From contig JAIPBE010000001.1 in assembly GCA_021738725.1 (NCBI GenBank), forward strand, positions 1 through 64,000: a DNA stretch of 64,000 bases, in the 5' to 3' direction. Shown piece by piece: positions 1 to 8,020 of the stretch. The stretch's first letter is position 1. Every line of letters begins with the position of its first letter. The position numbers were made by a program, and so were the translations under genes. Source of the stretch: Saprospiraceae bacterium. GTDB taxonomy: Bacteria; Bacteroidota; Bacteroidia; Chitinophagales; Saprospiraceae. Under the pieces are notes generated by a model. The model saw only the letters and a program-made list of their open reading frames with translations. It ran no database searches and was not told the DNA's origin.

Positions 1-164
1 GTTTATTCCGGACGCACATGTCCTGAAATCAGACTTTTTTTGCTTCTGGGACACCCAATTGGGGAATAAAAAAATTGCAAATGATTAATATTCAATTGAT
101 TATAAAATTAGCTCAAATTTTTTGCGGAAGTCAGGAAAGGTAGGCACTGAAACAACGCACAGAA
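1..164. other. AT-rich intergenic stretch, no gene seen
   Basis: No reading frame with protein-like composition was found here. Positions about 60-120 are strongly AT-rich with runs of A and T, as expected of an upstream region for a gene lying to the left of the window. No clear TAnnTTTG box could be fixed in it. Confidence 0.4.
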
Positions 165-362
165 AATGAAAAGGCCGTCAATTTGACGGCCTTTCAAGAA
201 AGGACTCTCCCACCTTGAAATCGGTTTTGGTCTACCTGAATACATTCAGGAACCGGTCTTTGGGATGACCGGCAAGAGAATCAGAAGATGTTCATAGGGA
301 TTATCGGTGCCGGGGCACCAGGACCGCTTTCCCGGGACAAGGAAGCGGCTGCTAGCTTGCAA
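165..362 (-). ncRNA. Candidate structured small RNA, family unknown
   Basis: Between a TATATTTG box (369-376, minus) and the terminator hairpin (170-194) lie about 200 bases that fold into a row of short GC-rich hairpins. In minus-strand order these are CCGCTTCC/GGAAAGCGG, GGTGC/GCACC, CCGGTC/GACCGG, CCTGAA/TTCAGG and CCTTTC/GAAAGG, followed by the terminator. The length suits 6S-type regulatory RNAs, but the long closing stem and central bubble of 6S were not found, nor an SRP tetraloop or a tmRNA tag. Short plus-strand frames also cross the region, including one of 29 codons from about 288, so a small peptide or a gene remnant is an alternative. Confidence 0.35.
168..196 (-). terminator. 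Rho-independent terminator hairpin
   Basis: The arms AAAGGCCGTCA (170-180) and TGACGGCCTTT (184-194) form a perfect 11-bp stem with a three-base loop. Read on the minus strand the stem is followed by a T-rich tract (TTTTCATTTTC), so it most likely ends transcripts coming from the right. The T-tract on the plus side is only three bases long. Confidence 0.65.
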
Positions 363-368
363 GCAATG

Positions 369-376
369 CAAATATA
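369..376 (-). promoter_or_regulatory. Bacteroidota -7 promoter box TATATTTG
   Basis: An exact TAnnTTTG match sits between the stop codon of the small membrane-protein gene and the candidate RNA, pointing into the RNA. No convincing -33 TTTG element was found. The box is the main support for an independent transcript here. Confidence 0.45.
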
Positions 377-412
377 AATAATTATCTTATAGAAAAAAGA
401 TAGTTATGAAAA

Positions 413-772
413 TTATTCTTCAGTTTGTTGGAAGGGTTCTCGGGCCGCGGCACCTGACCAGGCACCCAGACTGGCAACAAGCCCTCCGATGAAGGCAGTG
501 ACCAGAATGACCATCAGCGACGAAAGACCGTTGAACAGTGTTCCGATCTGGCTGCTGAGCAGATGGTCGTTGGCCTGATCCTGGAAGAAAGCAAGACCAC
601 CCCAAAGCAGGCCTCCAGCAATAAATCCTTCCACAATGGCATGGATAGGGCGCGCGCGCAGTAAAAAGCAGACGATCGCAGCCAGTGGGGCAATGGTCCA
701 CCACGGCAGCCAGGGCCCAGAGAGAAAGGAAAGCGCGATAATGGACAGTATGATAGCTATAGGTCGGATCAT
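413..772 (-). CDS. Small four-helix membrane protein of unknown function
   Basis: This 119-residue protein is almost entirely hydrophobic, with likely membrane segments near residues 3-20, 25-40, 46-62 and 84-105 and a short polar tail ending in two glutamates. No recognised domain or catalytic motif is visible. It begins only three bases after the stop codon of the penicillin-acylase-like gene upstream, so the two are probably one transcript and translationally coupled. That coupling suggests, without proof, a role at the membrane with the acylase. The start is the ATG at 770-772. Confidence 0.7.
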   Translation of the reverse strand: MIRPIAIILSIIALSFLSGPWLPWWTIAPLAAIVCFLLRARPIHAIVEGFIAGGLLWGGLAFFQDQANDHLLSSQIGTLFNGLSSLMVILVTAFIGGLVASLGAWSGAAAREPFQQTEE

Positions 773-775
773 GGA

Positions 776-3220
776 TTAGTTCGTTTTCAAAGTCAGAGCC
801 ATTAATGGCGTATGATTCATGACTTCCTCTCTGGTCTGGATCTGCAAGGATCGATATTCCCCCTTTTGCCAGGTGGACAGGAAGTTTCGATAATATGGAC
901 TGCCGGGATTTCCGGATTGGCCGCCGGGAAAGATCCCGAATGCCCGGATCTGTGGTCCCAATTCAACGATCATCCGCCAGGAAGGACCATTTGTGGAGGT
1001 GATGGCATTGATTGCATTCTTGTTCCCTCCGAGTTCAAGATCCATAGCAGAGAAGGCAGGGATCCTAGCCAGATGCATGATATCTGTGGATTTGTAAGCG
1101 GACCAATAGCCTTTTCCTGAAGCAGATAGATCAGTGAATTGCTGAAAAGCGTTCTTCCAGGCCAGGGTCACCACCTGTTGCCCATCTTCAACTTCTTTAG
1201 TCCCCTGGATGTCAAACCACTTCAGATCGGGCGTGATTTGTAATAATTCCAATAGCCGCCATTCATCCGGAATTTCTACAGGCATCTGTTCCCGGGCAGT
1301 ATAGAGTTCATCCCAGGTCAGACTGCCGACCTGCCGTTGCCACAGGTCAAACAGGAGGGGCATATTATTCAAGGCCTCAAAGCGTCCATCCCAGGCACGG
1401 AGGCTTTGCAATGCAATGAATTCCTGATTGGACAGGACTGTTGTGTCGACCAGTGGGAAAAATGTCTCCATTGCCTCCAGAGCAAACAGGCTGGTATTGT
1501 CGGACTGGAGTGCCATCATATCTTCGACCGTCAGTGAATCATTGCTGCGTAAGCGTTCATTGATATAGCGGCCCCGATAATTTTCGAAAATGCCATTGTA
1601 GGCATACGGATAGGAGGTACCTGTGGATTGCTGATTGGCGGAGGCGAGATATCCTTGTGCAGGATTGATGGCGATCGGATTTTCATCATCAGGGACAAAA
1701 CCGGACCAGGCGACTTCAGACAAGGAACCATCCTGTACCAGGCGTCCGTCCGTTTGATTCCGGATAGGAAGCAACCCGCTGACCCGAAGAGCGATGTCGC
1801 CCGTGGTGGTCGCGAACAATGCATTCTGCATGGGCGCATCGTAGGCATAGAGCGGCTGAAGCCACTGCGCAACGGTGTTGGCCTGATTGATCTTGGCAAA
1901 TGCCAACCCCATTTGATCGTCGATATCCAGAAGCGGGATCCAATGCATCGCCAGATCTGCTCCGGAGGTGCCTGCTATCAAATTGGGGACAGGCCCCCAG
2001 ACCGTGAAGCGCACCGTATCCAGGACGGGATCTTTCTGTCCGCGGACAACGATAGTCTCCGTGCGCAATGCCGCCATTTTTTCCTGGCCATCCAACAGGT
2101 ATTTTGTCTTAGTCTCATCTGTCCATCGAATGGCATACCAGTCCATGACATCGTGTCCCGCATTGGTGAATCCCCAGGCAGCATGTTCATTGAATCCAAT
2201 GGCGATCCCTACCAACGGCGGGAAGGCAACTCCATAGGAGGAGGCTTTGGGTGTTGATATCTGCATTTCCAGCCAGATGGAAGGCAGGGTCAAGGTCAGA
2301 TGGGGGTCGTTGCACAGGATAGACAAATGATCTCTGGTTTTGGCCTGACCGGCGACCCAGTTATTGCTGCCGATCCCGGGCACACTTTCCGGCAGCCAAT
2401 CCTGATATCCCCAGGTCCCGGAGGCGGACATTGTGGGAGCTTGGGTCAGGCTGTTATTTGTGGAGGAAAACGTCGATGAGTCTGGTATGACAGGAATATC
2501 CTTCGGGTTTCGATTGGGATAGAGGAATGGAAAGTCAGCAGGTCCTATCACCTGGTAGGCATTGCTCAGGGGAATATCATGTGCCGTTCGGGCGAGGGTC
2601 TCAGACATGGCCATGATGAATCCGGCCGATTTTGTAAAGGTCCAGGGTTCGGGTTCGTAATCCAGAAGTTTGAACTCCAGGGGCCATTCACGAGGGTTCA
2701 ATTCTTTGATCCGGGCATTGACACCATCTGTGAACGCTTGCATCAGTGGCTTGATTTCCGGATTGGCTTCCCAGGAGGCCGCGAGGCGTTCGGCTGCCTC
2801 CAGGATACCCTTTCTTCGTTGCCCCAGGTCGTAGGCCAAGGTTCGTTCGCCCATGATCTCGGACAGTTTTCCCAGAGGAGCCCTTGTGCTGAGGTCCATT
2901 TGAAAGAGGCGTAACATGGCCGAAACGTATCCCTGGGCAAAAGCAGCATCCAGGTCATTCTCCGCATAGATGTGTGGGACCATCTGGTCATCAAAAAGGA
3001 GGGTGACCTCTCCCGTCAAGCCTGCCAATTGCAGATCTCGATGAGGATACCGAATGCCCACAGGTTCCGCATTCATCCAGAAGCCATGTTGGGGGGAGAA
3101 GAATTTGCCAGGAGGAGGCAAGGTGTTCTCTCCCAACTTCACTGGATGATCGAGAACATAGATCAGTCCGATTGTCATTAGAGATGCCAGAATAAAACGA
3201 ACAAAGGCCATACTGCGCAT
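776..3220 (-). CDS. Penicillin acylase family hydrolase (Ntn hydrolase)
   Basis: This 814-residue protein belongs to the penicillin/acyl-homoserine-lactone acylase family, whose members cut amide bonds after self-cleavage of a precursor. Residues 7-24 form an N-terminal hydrophobic segment, either a signal or an anchor, placing the enzyme outside the inner membrane. The A-chain region spans about 70-240. The diagnostic Ser-Asn-Asn-Trp is at 285-288, so Ser285 is the predicted new N-terminal nucleophile of the B chain, and it follows Gly284 as the family requires. Asn-Asp-Pro-His at 304-307 is another family signature. The substrate cannot be read from sequence: penicillin-like compounds, acyl-homoserine lactones and other acyl amides are all possible. 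It is first in a two-gene unit with the small membrane protein. Confidence 0.9.
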   Translation of the reverse strand: MRSMAFVRFILASLMTIGLIYVLDHPVKLGENTLPPPGKFFSPQHGFWMNAEPVGIRYPHRDLQLAGLTGEVTLLFDDQMVPHIYAENDLDAAFAQGYVSAMLRLFQMDLSTRAPLGKLSEIMGERTLAYDLGQRRKGILEAAERLAASWEANPEIKPLMQAFTDGVNARIKELNPREWPLEFKLLDYEPEPWTFTKSAGFIMAMSETLARTAHDIPLSNAYQVIGPADFPFLYPNRNPKDIPVIPDSSTFSSTNNSLTQAPTMSASGTWGYQDWLPESVPGIGSNNWVAGQAKTRDHLSILCNDPHLTLTLPSIWLEMQISTPKASSYGVAFPPLVGIAIGFNEHAAWGFTNAGHDVMDWYAIRWTDETKTKYLLDGQEKMAALRTETIVVRGQKDPVLDTVRFTVWGPVPNLIAGTSGADLAMHWIPLLDIDDQMGLAFAKINQANTVAQWLQPLYAYDAPMQNALFATTTGDIALRVSGLLPIRNQTDGRLVQDGSLSEVAWSGFVPDDENPIAINPAQGYLASANQQSTGTSYPYAYNGIFENYRGRYINERLRSNDSLTVEDMMALQSDNTSLFALEAMETFFPLVDTTVLSNQEFIALQSLRAWDGRFEALNNMPLLFDLWQRQVGSLTWDELYTAREQMPVEIPDEWRLLELLQITPDLKWFDIQGTKEVEDGQQVVTLAWKNAFQQFTDLSASGKGYWSAYKSTDIMHLARIPAFSAMDLELGGNKNAINAITSTNGPSWRMIVELGPQIRAFGIFPGGQSGNPGSPYYRNFLSTWQKGEYRSLQIQTREEVMNHTPLMALTLKTN

Positions 3221-3259
3221 TTGTGTGCAAATTACAGGTTTGGATGACGAGGGACCAAA

Positions 3260-3303
3260 GAAAAACCCCTTGCGACGGACTTGTCCGCCGCAAGGGGTTT
3301 TTC
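3260..3303 (-). terminator. Strong hairpin terminator after the DUF1573 gene
   Basis: Arms AACCCCTTGCG and CGCAAGGGGTT form a GC-rich stem that extends inward through a second short stem with a TTG-type loop. Runs of A and T flank both sides. On the minus strand the hairpin is followed by TTTTTC, matching the end of the DUF1573 transcript and insulating the acylase gene behind it. Confidence 0.8.
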
Positions 3304-3321
3304 AAGTGGAGAAGAATCGAC

Positions 3322-3762
3322 TTATTCGCCGTCCTTCAGGATGCTTGGCTTGCTCGATGGAACAGGCGTTTCAACTTCTTTTTTCAGGATATTTCCTTTG
3401 ATGGTCAACATCCGTGTGCCAATGGTTTCGTTTGTTGTCAAGGTCACCGTTTTGGTAAATTTGCCAACGCGGTTGGTATCATACTTCACATCAATAGATG
3501 CGGTTTCGCCCGGCATTACAGGCTCTTTCGGCCATGTAGGAACCGTGCAACCACAACTTCCACGTGCATTCTTGATCACGAGAGGATCTGTTCCAGTATT
3601 GGTGAACATAAACTTCCGTACGCCATCTGCACCTTGGTCGATCGTACCATAGTCGATCTCAATGGTTTCAAATTTTGCAGAAGGACCAGAAGTTGCCTCG
3701 TCCTGTGCAAATGTAAATGTTGCCAGTCCAAGGAATAAAAACAAACTCAGTAATTTTTTCAT
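3322..3762 (-). CDS. Secreted DUF1573 protein
   Basis: The 146-residue product starts with MKKLLSLF and a typical signal peptide ending near FTFAQ, so it is exported. The rest is one DUF1573 domain, an immunoglobulin-like beta sandwich common in Bacteroidota, with the family core GSCGCTVPTWPKEP around residues 70-83 carrying two cysteines. Its biochemical role is unknown. The ATG at 3760-3762 was chosen because an upstream in-frame TTG (3795) lies inside the TATTTTTG promoter box and would bury the signal peptide. It is a paralogue of the lipoprotein gene at 57756, with which it shares nearly the same core motif. Confidence 0.85.
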   Translation of the reverse strand: MKKLLSLFLFLGLATFTFAQDEATSGPSAKFETIEIDYGTIDQGADGVRKFMFTNTGTDPLVIKNARGSCGCTVPTWPKEPVMPGETASIDVKYDTNRVGKFTKTVTLTTNETIGTRMLTIKGNILKKEVETPVPSSKPSILKDGE

Positions 3763-3792
3763 CGCCAGCATTTTTTTGGTGAATCGATATGA

Positions 3793-3800
3793 CAAAAATA
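3793..3800 (-). promoter_or_regulatory. -7 promoter box TATTTTTG
   Basis: An exact TAnnTTTG match lies 30 bases before the ATG of the secreted DUF1573 gene on the minus strand. Confidence 0.55.
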
Positions 3801-3920
3801 GGGGAATGCCCTTTTGGAGGAAAATTTATGACGGCAGATCGCTGTTAATGATGAGTTAAGAGTAGGTTACTCGCTGCATATCAAGTAGTTGTAGAAATCA
3901 AGAACGCCCCCGAGATTTCT

Positions 3921-3928
3921 TATCTTTG
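3921..3928 (+). promoter_or_regulatory. -7 promoter box TATCTTTG
   Basis: An exact TAnnTTTG match lies 18 bases before the ATG of the E1 dehydrogenase gene. Its final TTG is in frame with that gene, which can mislead start calling. Confidence 0.65.
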
Positions 3929-3946
3929 TCAGAGAATTGCCCCCCT

Positions 3947-6343
3947 ATGGAAGAACTGGTACGACAAGAACAAGCACAACAAACAAAGGGTTTTGAACAG
4001 GAGGTATTACGCGATTATTGGATCGCGGTGATCAGTCGCGAAGCGAGCATGCTGGCCAGAAAGGAAGTATTGACTGGCAAAGCAAAATTTGGTATCGTCG
4101 GAGATGGGAAGGAAGTGCCTCAGATCGCCCTGGCAAAATATTTTAGAAATGGTGACTGGCGGTCGGGCTATTACCGCGATCAAACATTGATGTTCGCGCT
4201 CGGCCTGTCAACCCTTGAAGCGTACTTCGCACAACTCTATGCGGATCCGGAGAATGATCCATTTTCGGGTGGTCGGCAAATGAACAGCCACTATGCCACA
4301 CCGCTGATCAATGAAGAAGGAGAGTGGTTGGCACACCGCGATATGAAAAATGTATCAGCGGATATCTCCAGTACAGCTGGCCAAATGGCCCGTGCTCTTG
4401 GGCTGGCACTTGCCTCTAAAAAATATCGGGAAAATCCAGAGCTGGCAGATGCGGGTTCCTTTTCGCGCCAGGGAAATGAAGTCGTCTTCTGCACCATCGG
4501 CGATGCCAGTACTTCAGAAGGTGTGTTCTGGGAGACGATGAATGCTGCTGCCGTCCAGCAAGTGCCGCTGATCGTCTCCGTATGGGATGATGGCTTTGGC
4601 ATCTCGGTCCCCATCGACTATCAGACAACGAAGAAGAGTATTTCAAAAGCGCTGAAAGGATTTCACAGTGAGATCATCGGTGAAGGGATGTTGCTGATCA
4701 CGGTGAAAGCCTGGGATTATCCCCAGTTGTGTGAGGTGTACCAGGAAGTGAGCGAACATGTCCGCAAGACCCATCAGCCCGCCCTGATCCATGTGCGGGA
4801 AGTGACCCAGCCGCAAGGGCACTCGACCTCTGGTTCGCACGAACGCTATAAGACCAAAGAGCGATTGGCCTGGGAAGAGGAATACGATTGTATCAAACGA
4901 ATGGGGGAGTGGCTCGTCGATCAGGATCTGGCTACCCATGATGAATTGGAGCAATTGCGTCAGAAAGCCAAGCTCGAGGTCAAGGAAGCCCGAGATCGAG
5001 CCTGGGCCCAATACTGTGAACCGATCAAGGCCTATCAGACACAGCTTACGGATGCCCTTACAAATGCAGCGGCATCTGGACTGCCCTTTCCCGGGTTGGC
5101 GGAAGCACAACAACAATTGGAGAGCCTCCGATCTCCTCAATACAGCGAACTGGTCAAGCTGGCCAGGCATATTCTCTTGCAATGGCACGGATTTGAACAT
5201 GTATCCATTGATGTCATCAAGGGATTGGTCCGCACTGCCTATACCCGTGCGGCGCATGCCTACCACAGTCATTTATATAGTGAAAGTGATGCATCGGCAA
5301 TGCGCGTTCCTGTAGTTCCTGCAGCCTATTCCGAGGCCAGCACGATCAAGAATGGATTTGAGATCCTGAACAACTTTTTTGATCAAGTCCTGGAAAGGGA
5401 CCCGCGCTTCTTTGCCTTTGGTGAGGATGTAGGCAAGATTGGAGACGTGAATCAGGGCTTTGCCGGATTGCAAGGCAAGTACGGTGAAGCGAAGGTCTTC
5501 GATGCAGGCATTCGGGAGTGGACCATCATGGGACAGGCCATCGGTATGGCCATGCGTGGACTGCGGCCCCTGGCTGAAATCCAGTATCTGGATTACCTGA
5601 TCTATGGTCTGGAACCACTGACGGACGATCTGGCTACCGTCCGGTATCGCAGTAATGGTATGCAGATGGCACCGGCTATTATCCGGACCCGCGGGCATCG
5701 ACTCGAGGGGATCTGGCATGCGGGTTCACCGATCGGTATGCTGGTCCATTCACTGAGGGGGATGCACGTTTGTGTACCCAGAAATATGACCCAGGCAGCA
5801 GGCATGTACAACACACTTCTGCAATCGGATGATCCGGGATTGGTCATCGAATGTCTCAATGGATATCGATTGAAAGAAACCCTTCCGGATAACCTGGGTG
5901 AATATACAGTACCCCTGGGGGTGCCTGAGGTGCTTTCAGAAGGAGAGCATCTGACCCTGGTGACCTATGGATCCTGCGTCCGGATCGCCCAGGAGGCAAT
6001 TGCTCTTCTGGACACAATGGGGATTCATGTTGAACTGATCGATGTACAAACCATGTTGCCCTTTGATCTGGAAGGTCGAATTGTCCATTCATTATCCAAG
6101 ACTAACCGGATCATCTTCCTGGATGAAGACGTTCCCGGAGGGGCGACATCCTATATGATGCAAGAGGTCCTGGAAAATCAGGGAGGCTATCAATTCCTGG
6201 ATAGTTCACCGATGACGATCACTGCTCGGGCACATCGGACTCCATATGGTTCAGATGGCGATTATTTCTCCAAGCCCAACGCAGAAGATATCTGTGAAAA
6301 AGTACTTGAAATGATGCACGAAGCATTTCCGGACAGCTTTTAA
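3947..6343 (+). CDS. Fused alpha/beta E1 subunit of a 2-oxoacid dehydrogenase complex
   Basis: The 798-residue protein joins the alpha and beta subunits of a thiamine-diphosphate E1, which decarboxylates a 2-oxoacid and passes the acyl group to the lipoyl arm of E2. The alpha half carries the thiamine-diphosphate motif GDASTSEGVFWETMNAA near residue 185. The beta half starts near residue 475 with FAFGEDVGKIGDVNQGF and continues through the transketolase pyrimidine-binding and C-terminal domains. The alpha/beta arrangement points to branched-chain 2-oxoacid (2-oxoisovalerate) or pyruvate as substrate, with branched-chain preferred on family grounds. No E2 or E3 gene is adjacent. The ATG at 3947 is chosen because the upstream in-frame TTG belongs to the promoter box. 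Confidence 0.9.
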   Translation: MEELVRQEQAQQTKGFEQEVLRDYWIAVISREASMLARKEVLTGKAKFGIVGDGKEVPQIALAKYFRNGDWRSGYYRDQTLMFALGLSTLEAYFAQLYADPENDPFSGGRQMNSHYATPLINEEGEWLAHRDMKNVSADISSTAGQMARALGLALASKKYRENPELADAGSFSRQGNEVVFCTIGDASTSEGVFWETMNAAAVQQVPLIVSVWDDGFGISVPIDYQTTKKSISKALKGFHSEIIGEGMLLITVKAWDYPQLCEVYQEVSEHVRKTHQPALIHVREVTQPQGHSTSGSHERYKTKERLAWEEEYDCIKRMGEWLVDQDLATHDELEQLRQKAKLEVKEARDRAWAQYCEPIKAYQTQLTDALTNAAASGLPFPGLAEAQQQLESLRSPQYSELVKLARHILLQWHGFEHVSIDVIKGLVRTAYTRAAHAYHSHLYSESDASAMRVPVVPAAYSEASTIKNGFEILNNFFDQVLERDPRFFAFGEDVGKIGDVNQGFAGLQGKYGEAKVFDAGIREWTIMGQAIGMAMRGLRPLAEIQYLDYLIYGLEPLTDDLATVRYRSNGMQMAPAIIRTRGHRLEGIWHAGSPIGMLVHSLRGMHVCVPRNMTQAAGMYNTLLQSDDPGLVIECLNGYRLKETLPDNLGEYTVPLGVPEVLSEGEHLTLVTYGSCVRIAQEAIALLDTMGIHVELIDVQTMLPFDLEGRIVHSLSKTNRIIFLDEDVPGGATSYMMQEVLENQGGYQFLDSSPMTITARAHRTPYGSDGDYFSKPNAEDICEKVLEMMHEAFPDSF

Positions 6344-6392
6344 TAGACACAGGCAACCTTCGGTCAACTTCACAATCAAAGCCGGAACCGAT

Positions 6393-6400
6393 TATCTTTG
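6393..6400 (+). promoter_or_regulatory. -7 promoter box TATCTTTG
   Basis: An exact TAnnTTTG match lies 24 bases before the TTG start of the glycosyltransferase gene. Confidence 0.6.
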
Positions 6401-6424
6401 GCCCTAACTTAAAATCTGTTCGAC

Positions 6425-7159
6425 TTGCGTGACGGTTTAGTCATTATTCCCACTTACAACGAACGGGAAAACATCCAAAAGATTCTGGAGGCTGTGCTGG
6501 CCCTGGGACCGGTGTTCGACGTACTGGTGGTGGATGATGGGTCGCCGGACGGTACGGCAGGAGTGGTAAAAGAGGTCATGAGCCGATTCCCCGACCGGGT
6601 GCATTTGAAAGAACGAGCCGGCAAGTCCGGGTTGGGTACCGCTTATATAGAAGGATTTCGTTGGGGGCTGGCTCGTCAGTACGACTACTTTTTTGAGATG
6701 GATGCCGATTTTTCGCATAATCCAAAAGATCTCCTCCGCCTTCGGGAACCTGTCGCCAAAGGCGAGTCGGATGTCACCGTGGGTTCACGCTATGTGAAGG
6801 GAGGAGAATTAGAAAATTGGCCTATGGATCGCATCATGCTGTCCAGAGGTGCATCATTTTATGTCCAGTTGATCACCTGGATGCCCGTACATGATCCAAC
6901 CGCTGGATTTATCTGCTACCATCGACGAGTACTGGAAACGATCGATCTGAGCAAGATCCGCTTTGTAGGATATGCGTTTCAAATCGAAATGAAATTTGCT
7001 ACCTGGACCCTGGGATTCCGCATCCAGGAGGTACCCATCTTGTTCGCCGACCGTGTCGAAGGGGTATCCAAAATGTCCAAATCGATCGTTCGAGAAGCTG
7101 TGGGCGGTGTGATCGAAATGAAATGGCGGAGCCTGTTTCAATCCTATCAGTCCCGCTGA
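6425..7159 (+). CDS. Polyprenol monophosphomannose synthase-like glycosyltransferase (GT2)
   Basis: The 244-residue protein is a DPM1-type family 2 glycosyltransferase, which moves a sugar, usually mannose, from a nucleotide donor to a polyprenyl phosphate on the cytoplasmic face of the membrane. It opens with VIIPTYNERENI, then the nucleotide-binding VVDDGSPDGT (about 35-44), the metal-binding DADFSH (about 95-100), GSRYVKGG and the acceptor-side region through residue 220. There is no C-terminal membrane domain, as in soluble DPM1 proteins. The start is TTG at 6425: an in-frame stop lies 15 bases upstream, and the family begins only a few residues before VIIPTYNE. The product could feed lipid-linked glycan or secreted-protein glycosylation, which is inference. 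Confidence 0.88.
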   Translation: MRDGLVIIPTYNERENIQKILEAVLALGPVFDVLVVDDGSPDGTAGVVKEVMSRFPDRVHLKERAGKSGLGTAYIEGFRWGLARQYDYFFEMDADFSHNPKDLLRLREPVAKGESDVTVGSRYVKGGELENWPMDRIMLSRGASFYVQLITWMPVHDPTAGFICYHRRVLETIDLSKIRFVGYAFQIEMKFATWTLGFRIQEVPILFADRVEGVSKMSKSIVREAVGGVIEMKWRSLFQSYQSR

Positions 7160-7486
7160 TCCCCGGGGGCATCATTGAACTGTGGCGACACACCTTCAAG
7201 TGAATTCCGGGCTGAAAAATCAGATGCATCAGCTGACCTTCTGCTGGAGGTAAACGTCAGGATGGAGCGATCTTCTCATCGTATAGAGGTCCTTTTCCCC
7301 CGAGGCAATATTAGGTTGAAAAAGAAATAGTTGAAACCCGGTCCGATCCGATGCTCATATTTGAGTCGGGTGGGAGAAATGTATTCTACGCCACCAGCCT
7401 GAATCGGACAGCCATTAATCTACTTATTGATATACAGGCAATTACGCATGTGTAAAAGCATTACGTTAAATTTTTTTGTGATTTGT
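7160..7486. other. Intergenic region upstream of the dcw cluster
   Basis: No supported gene was found in this stretch. It is AT-rich towards the right. A single copy of GGTGGGAGAAA near 7370 matches the first MraZ-type box at 7487 and may be an outlying site. The promoter and operator elements that follow are listed separately. Confidence 0.5.
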
Positions 7487-7512
7487 GTGGGAGAAAGTGG
7501 ACTGTAATGGGA
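7487..7512 (+). promoter_or_regulatory. Probable MraZ operator: three TGGGA-type repeats
   Basis: TGGGA (7488-7492), TGGAC (7498-7502) and TGGGA (7508-7512) recur at exactly 10-bp steps, five bases of box and five of spacer. This is the layout known for MraZ binding sites in other bacteria, where TGGGN boxes with 5-bp spacers lie before mraZ. The array ends 8 bases before the -7 box, so bound MraZ would occlude RNA polymerase. Autorepression of the dcw cluster is the expected outcome. Confidence 0.75.
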
Positions 7513-7520
7513 CAATAGGT

Positions 7521-7528
7521 TACTTTTG
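7521..7528 (+). promoter_or_regulatory. dcw promoter -7 box TACTTTTG
   Basis: An exact TAnnTTTG match lies 20 bases before the GTG start of mraZ and immediately after the MraZ-type repeats. It is the best candidate for the main promoter of the division and cell-wall cluster. Confidence 0.65.
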
Positions 7529-7548
7529 GGGTAAGAAAATGGATATCA

Positions 7549-8013
7549 GTGGCATCATTTGATCTAGTTGGAAACTATACCTGCCGTCTCGATGAAAAGG
7601 GGCGGTTGAAGTTGCCGAGCGAATTGCTCGCCCAGCTGGGAGAAGAGCATGCTACCAGGTTCGTTTTAAACAAAGGGTATGAGAAATGTCTCGTCCTCTA
7701 TCCCAAGACTGTGTGGGAGGGATTTACAGAGCAGCTGAAGGCAGTGCCGGACTTTATGGCCTCTGTTCGGGAGTTCAAGCGCGAATTCTATCGCGAATCC
7801 TACCCGTTGGCAAAGGATGGTTCCGGTCGTATTCTGTTGAGTAAGAGCCTGCTGGAATATGCGGGTGTGGATCGAGAGGTGAGCCTGATCTGTCAGGGCG
7901 ACAAGATCGAGATCTGGCGCACAGAGTCATTTGAAGAAAAGCGCATGGATCCGGCTGATTTTGCGGCGTTGGCGGAACAGTTCTTTGCCAATTTGTACAA
8001 AACTAATTCCTGA
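7549..8013 (+). CDS. mraZ: Transcriptional regulator MraZ
   Basis: MraZ is a small DNA-binding protein with two AbrB-like domains that forms ring oligomers and controls its own dcw operon. The 154-residue product begins ASFDLVGNYTCRLDEKGRLK, the classic first MraZ repeat, and the second repeat starts near YPLAKDGSGRILL (about 85-98). The start is a GTG: the nearby ATG at 7539 is out of frame and meets a stop quickly. The gene lies just downstream of a three-box operator, and rsmH follows 7 bases after its stop. Confidence 0.95.
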   Translation: MASFDLVGNYTCRLDEKGRLKLPSELLAQLGEEHATRFVLNKGYEKCLVLYPKTVWEGFTEQLKAVPDFMASVREFKREFYRESYPLAKDGSGRILLSKSLLEYAGVDREVSLICQGDKIEIWRTESFEEKRMDPADFAALAEQFFANLYKTNS

Positions 8014-8020
8014 TCGGCGC

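Noticed and set aside
288-377. 29-codon plus-strand frame starting with ATG before the membrane-protein gene
   Set aside because: Too short to judge, it has no promoter on that strand, and hairpins on the minus strand explain the base pattern better. Kept only as an alternative to the RNA call.
1628-2257. 209-codon plus-strand frame opposite the penicillin acylase gene
   Set aside because: It has no domain, signal or promoter and mirrors the codon structure of the acylase gene on the other strand.
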